From Syngnathus acus (lineage: Eukaryota; Chordata; Actinopteri; Syngnathiformes; Syngnathidae), in contig NC_051089.1 of NCBI RefSeq assembly GCF_901709675.1, positions 13,009,976 to 13,073,975 on the forward strand: a DNA stretch of 64,000 bases, in the 5' to 3' direction. Numbering within the stretch: position 1 is the first letter of the stretch; each line of letters begins with the position of its first letter. Positions 59,262 through 64,000 of the stretch are shown here, piece by piece. The notes beneath the pieces are model-generated. The model saw nothing but the letters and a program-made list of their open reading frames with translations, had not been told where the DNA came from and did not search any database. Made by a program: the position numbers and the translations under genes.

Positions 59262-59568
59262 TCGGATCACACTTCTGGTGGAAAGCTTCTAAAACTGACC
59301 AGATATTGAACCAGATGCTTCTTTCACGTTATTTCCTGTATTTTCTTTTTTGGTCAATTTCCTCACATTTCTTGCACTTTATTTTCGTTTTTTTTAAATT
59401 TAATGTGTGCATTTTTCTTTTTGTGGTGAGCTTTAAAAGCATTCAAACATTTTGTTTGTTGATATGATTTGTATAAAATATTGATAGTTTTAACTTGATG
59501 ACATTATTGTACAGTTTTGTTGCCTACTGAGGTGCAGAGCAAGTGAAGTAGCAGATGCTTTTAAATTT

Positions 59569-59574
59569 AATAAA
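59569..59574 (+). terminator. cdkn1c-like poly(A) signal
   Basis: AATAAA in TTTAATAAACTGTTGC, about 310 bases after the last possible stop codon of the CDK-inhibitor gene. Confidence 0.55.
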
Positions 59575-59579
59575 CTGTT

Positions 59580-60635
59580 GCATCTAAAAATTAATATCAG
59601 TGTGTCATTGATGGAATGCTCTACTTGAGTATAAATAAGTGTAATAGATGTTTGCACACACAAAATATATAAAAAAAATACTTTCTACATTTCCCTCAAC
59701 TAATTGTATAATTTATATTGATTATAAAACTTTTAATAACCAAAATCCTCTTTTTTTTTGGTAGAACATACAAAGGACTCAGTTTCCAGCATAACATTGT
59801 ACTATATATCAATATCATACCCATTATGCACTTTGTTACAATATTGGTGCACCATTTTCCCCTTAATGTACATTCTGTCTACTGTCCCACAATAAAATTT
59901 ATTAGATCCACAGTACTAGCACTTAAACAGGGGGATGTAAACTTTTGATGTCCACCATAAAACAACTTGGTGAGCCTGTTGGACTGTTTAACAACTGGAA
60001 GCAAAATACTATAAGACCATTTGTTAAGGTTGAATTATCCATAATTTGTTATTTTATAATGATTTTATTTGTCATTTAATATTTCACTGGAGTACATTTT
60101 TGGACTACTGTACCCACCTCTGCTTCTGCTTCCAAGGATATTTGGCCAGCTTGACGGTGAACAGTAATTTGATGGATGATTGCAGTCTGTATGATTGACA
60201 ATAAAATACCTTTTAATCAGAAACACATAAAGAATTATATGAAATCGGCAACTTTCAAATTAGCCCATTGCAAGGCCAAGTTCCATCTGTTGGGTTTTCA
60301 GCAGTGGAGAATCCAAAAGGCCATCTGGCCAGAGAGCAGGACAATGACCACAAAGCAGAGTGTGCCATCTCATTCACCTGCAAATCAGGTTTTGTTGCTC
60401 CTCAAACCCCCAAGATGGTCTTTCCTCAATTTTACTTTCACCCCCTTTTCCACCTTTCACATATATTATCGCAGACTTGTGCCCGGACATTTTTAAATGT
60501 TTGTACTTCATGTCTACTTGTATGTCACCGTCCCCGCAGGAGATTCTTCTTCTTCATGTTTCAGTAATAAAGAGATCAAAAGTCTATTTGCGTCGTGTAG
60601 CTGTTTCAATTGTAATGATTAATTAATTTTAAAGA
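59580..60635. other. non-coding stretch
   Basis: AT-rich. Overlapping + strand frames at 60176-60626 cover a less AT-rich block (60260-60545), but I recognise no protein in it. Confidence 0.3.
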
Positions 60636-60935
60636 TTAAAGTCCCAATGATCGTCACACACACCTGGGTGTGGTGAAATTTGTCCTCTGCATTTAACCCA
60701 TCCCCGTGTGATTTTAATCCATCCCCTGGGGGAGAGGGGAGCAGTGAGCAGCAGCGGTGCCGCGCTCGGGAATCAGTTGGTGATCTAACCCCCCAATTCC
60801 AACCCTTAATGCTGAGTGCCAAGCAGGGAGGCAATGGGTCCCATTTTTATAGTCTTTGGTATGACCCGGCCGGGGTTTGAACGCACAACCTTCCAGTCTC
60901 AGGGCGGACACTCTACCACTAGGCCACTGAGCTGG
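60636..60935 (-). mobile_element. tRNA-derived SINE, second family
   Basis: On the minus strand the element starts near 60935 with a tRNA-like head (CAGCTCAGTGGCCTAGTGG containing the A box, then GTTCAAACCCC for the B box near 60876). The body is GGGACCCATTGCCTCCCTGC and GGGGGTTAGATCACC. It ends in GGACTTTAATCTTTAAAATT. It differs from the GGATG-tailed SINE at 3.5 kb. Confidence 0.85.
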
Positions 60936-62780
60936 TAATGATGGTAAATATGAAGTTATATAAGCTAGTGGATTCACTAAGATTGAGTATACAATATATT
61001 TGATGCACAGTCAGTAGGTTCCATATGGGTCCCAAAGGTTTCCAGCCACCCACTCACCTCCTTAATTAAATCCACTTAGATATGTATGATACTCTGCAAC
61101 TTGTGCAGTTTATCACCAGCGAATAACGCTTTCCTCAACAGTTCTGAGGTGTTTTGATGAAACCGCCATGTTGTGTTGTGTAAACATTTATCCTGAAGCA
61201 TTTGTTAGACTTCAATGAACATGCAATGTTCACTTGAGTATTATCCTAATTATGACAAGTAGCAAACATATTTTAAATACATTTTGTTGCTGCTGACAGT
61301 CATCCGTTAAATTGTTTCCATTAAATTGATTCTTTTTATGATCACTTATGATGGATTTCCTGTTTGAGATACCCAAAATGGCATCAATTACCAAGTTTGC
61401 AACCCCATTTTCTTTCTCTACTCATCACCCAGTCCAGTCACACTCAGCACACTTTATGTGGGTGTGGCCCATTGTTTCAGTCACCCGAGGCAGATGGTTG
61501 CTCACATTGGGCCTTCTCTCCACATGACCACTTGTGTAAAGGAATCTCTGGACACCCCATGAATGACTTGTGAAGAGAAGGTCACCATCTGCTGCCCAAA
61601 GGTCTCTTGTCTAAAGACTAGGGTGTTCTGCATGCTTTAGTTATTTGCACACTCCCTCCTAAGGCCACCACTTGATTATCATCTTAAAACATCATCACAA
61701 AAAGCACAATTGTGGACGGAATCCTCTCACACAAGCTGTGAAGCTACCTAACATTTTAATACTGTACATGCTAAAACCCGGAAACAGGTGACAAACAACA
61801 AATGGAATAATCTGCAACAAAAAGCGAGTGATCAAGTCATCAGTGTTTCCGCAACCTGTAATGATCCCAGTTGCACATGCGGCTGAAGCTGTACAGTAAA
61901 TGCTGCTAGGCAACAGGACCAGCATCACTTTTTGTCACATTTGTCATCTTGCATGCCACAGATGAGAGAGACTTGATGTACCATAAAGCAAGTTTGTATT
62001 TAATATCTTGGAGTCTAGGAACAAATCTACAATGTCTTGTAGTGCCTGAACAAAATGCCAGAGTGGAAATTCTATGTGAATAAAGATGTACTGCATTGTA
62101 AACACGCAGGGACATTCAACCCTATGAATCAGATAAATACAAAAGCTGCACTATCACCATTTCTGATCAGACATTCTTGTCATTGTCAGTAAGATAATAA
62201 TGCTGACAATTCACACTCAAGCTGTTACAACTTATTTTTCTTTTTACTGCACCTAATGGTACCCCAATGGCTTGAGCTCCTTCAAAGGAAAAAGAATGTG
62301 CGTTTGGAGCAGATTTGATTTTACACAGTCCCAAAGCTTATCTGAGCAGAAATACTGTTTTTTTTTTCTGTGAAAAGCTCAAAGCCAAGGTGGACAGAAA
62401 GGTAATGGTGTGACAATGTTATGTTAGTGCCTGAAGCTCAAGGTGCTCTTCTGTTCCAGCAAGTGCTAAATCACATTGCTCTGATGTCGTGCCAATGATG
62501 CTTACATATAGAGAACGCATGTTTGCTTAGTATCGAGGGATTCCTAGGTGATGCTTTCATGATGTTAAAATACCTGGTTATTTTCCACATTGTTTTAACT
62601 AGCTTTTAAGATAGGTAACAGCATCTCTCAGAATATATGCCAAGTTTATTAGGGAAAGCAGTTTGTAGTTGAAGAATATTCAATATGCTTAAATATTGTA
62701 GTGTATCATACTGAGTGGAGTTTTTAATCTTTTGTCTTTCTCCTCTCATGTGGCTTAATAAAAACACCTAATCATTACTT
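60936..62780. other. non-coding stretch between cdkn1c-like and kcnq1
   Basis: No exon, RNA gene or named repeat seen. It is downstream of kcnq1 on the minus strand and may include part of its 3' UTR or be intergenic. Confidence 0.35.
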
Positions 62781-63130
62781 ACACTACCATTCAAAAGTTT
62801 GGGGTCATTTAGAAATGTCCTCATCAATGCAGATAACATTAAACCAATTAGGAATACAATACAATAATACAATACAATAATTTCTGATAAATAATTAGGA
62901 ATACATATTGTTAATGTGGTAAATGATTATTCTAGCGACAAATGTCTGTTTTTTAATGCGATATCTACATGGGTGTATAAAGGCCCATTTCTAGCAACCA
63001 TCCCTCCAGTTTTCTAATGTTCCATTGTATTTCCTAATTGTGTTAGAAGGCTAATGGATAATTAGAAAACCTTTGAAAACCCTTGTGCAATTATGTTAGT
63101 ATTCATGGAAAACACTAAATTAAAATCATA
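62781..63130 (+). mobile_element. short Tc1-like element
   Basis: The left end ACACTACCATTCAAAAGTTT followed by GGGGTCATTTAGAAATG is the terminus of a very common teleost Tc1-type element. The interior (GGTGTATAAAGGCCCATTTC, AACCATCCCTCCAG) matches the same family as I remember it. It is internally deleted, has no transposase frame, and its right end is approximate. Confidence 0.6.
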
Positions 63131-63274
63131 CTTTTGGAGTCATTTAGTTTAGCTTGTGACAAGGGTTGTGGCTTACTTTAGACTCATCGTCAGTTGCAGT
63201 TCCAATTATACCACAGGCCTCGAGCGTCCACTTGCGGTTTAGTGTGAAAGTAACATGTGAAATGATGTAATGTG

Positions 63275-63378
63275 TTGATAATTTCACACATAAGTCGCTC
63301 CTGAGTATAAGTCGTACCCCCGGCCAAACTATGGGGAAAAAAAAAAAACTGCGCCTTATTGTCCGGAAAATACGGTAG
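63275..63378. repeat. short interspersed repeat ending ATACGGTA
   Basis: The words TAAGTCGCTCCTGAGTATAA, GTCGTACCCCCGGCCAAAC and GTCCGGAAAATACGGTA form a repeat type often seen in teleosts. A related but diverged form lies at about 43.97-44.06 kb. Confidence 0.5.
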
Positions 63379-63496
63379 TATGCGTACACAGCAAAAGCCA
63401 AAGTAATATTTGACCCATGAGTTACAAAACATAGATCTGTGGTTCTGAATATGAGGTAATATTTGATATATGATTTACAGAACATAGATCGATAGA

Positions 63497-64000
63497 TCAG
63501 TCGCTGTCTTGCAATTTTGATGACAGGTGCTCATAGCTTGGCAGACCATCGTGGCTAGGGTTGATATTGCTGCTGGGGCCAGACTGTTGTCCACCCTCCC
63601 GCTCGCCCCCATTGACATCTCTCCGTTCCGGCAGAATATTGAGAGAGTTTGCAATGTGGTTCAGCATTTGATCCATGTGTGTGATCTATGAGAAGTGAAT
63701 GCAATGTATGAATTATGAATGAATCAAGGTTAGGGAATACAACATTTTTACACCGAAGGCTCCTGTACATCTAGAACTGCGAGAGTGGATATGTGGTAAG
63801 CACTGTGTGGAATTTGTTTCTCCTCTTGCTTGCGTGTTTTAGAAAATCTAAATTGGCCAGGTACGTGTAGTGAGTATCAGTGGTTATTTGTGTGCCCTAT
63901 ATTTAAAAAATGAAAAAAAAAAATCAATTGTCTAAGTCAAAGAAGTCAACATTATACCAAAATAAATGATAAACTCTTACCTTGTCCTCCATCCTGCTGA
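63497..64000 (-). CDS. kcnq1: voltage-gated K+ channel KCNQ1, last two coding exons (partial)
   Basis: KCNQ1 forms the slow delayed-rectifier (Kv7.1) channel. Only the C-terminal end is in the window. Exon 63981-64000 encodes SRMEDK and ends at a good donor (AAG|GTAAGAG). Exon 63497-63685 encodes ITHMDQMLNHIANSLNIL, the end of the tail coiled coil, then a polar Gly/Ser-rich linker and LPSYEHLSSKLQDSD before TGA. The pattern RMEDK followed by a heptad coil matches the KCNQ1 tail. LPSYEHL fits the LPxYxxL PY motif through which NEDD4-type ligases bind KCNQ1. The gene continues beyond the right edge. Neighbouring trpm5 and cdkn1c confirm the locus. Confidence 0.9.

Noticed and set aside
60176-60626. 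Overlapping + frames considered as an unknown exon (cysteine pair in ISFTCKSGF)
   Set aside because: There is no recognisable domain, no paired exon in phase, and three frames are equally open.

Overview
The window is nuclear DNA of a ray-finned fish. It carries spliced vertebrate genes with compact exons and AT-rich introns, tRNA-derived SINEs with the (GGATG)n-tailed structure common in teleosts, fragments of non-LTR retrotransposon reverse transcriptase, Tc1-like and hAT-like DNA elements, and long TG, GAAA and GATG microsatellites. A percomorph is likely. The SINE tail near 3.8 kb recalls syngnathids (pipefish and seahorses), but that is only an impression.

Layout from left to right. 1-5.5 kb: mostly non-coding, with a GATG satellite, a full-length SINE and one unrecognised 103-codon ORF. 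5.5-14.5 kb, minus strand: a complete 11-exon hsd17b12 (very-long-chain 3-oxoacyl-CoA reductase, 318 aa). 14.5-26.4 kb: a gene-poor interval whose one clear gene is the microRNA mir-129-2 (minus strand, about 19.7 kb), bracketed by two long TG tracts; two REST/RE1-like sites and a CpG-rich stretch lie upstream of it. 26.5-37.7 kb, minus: a complete 25-exon ttc17 (about 1202 aa) with two consecutive GC-AG introns and a perfect 124-bp intronic tandem duplication. 39.2-43.0 kb, plus: a complete 7-exon traf6 (557 aa). 44.4-56.2 kb, minus: trpm5, about 25 exons, with only its extreme 5' end unsettled. 58.7-59.3 kb, plus: a small two-exon CDK inhibitor of the p57/p21 family (cdkn1c-like). 63.5-64.0 kb, minus: the last two coding exons of kcnq1, which runs off the right edge.

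The genes are not an operon and do not form one pathway. They cover lipid elongation (hsd17b12), a neuronal microRNA, a TPR protein linked to cilia and actin (ttc17), innate immune signalling (traf6), a taste-cell cation channel (trpm5), cell-cycle arrest (cdkn1c) and a K+ channel (kcnq1). Their order has evolutionary interest: it joins three gene blocks that are far apart on human chromosome 11 (TTC17/MIR129-2/HSD17B12, TRAF6, TRPM5/KCNQ1/CDKN1C).

Exon boundaries were read by eye from splice consensus, codon phase and remembered family sequences; no search was run.
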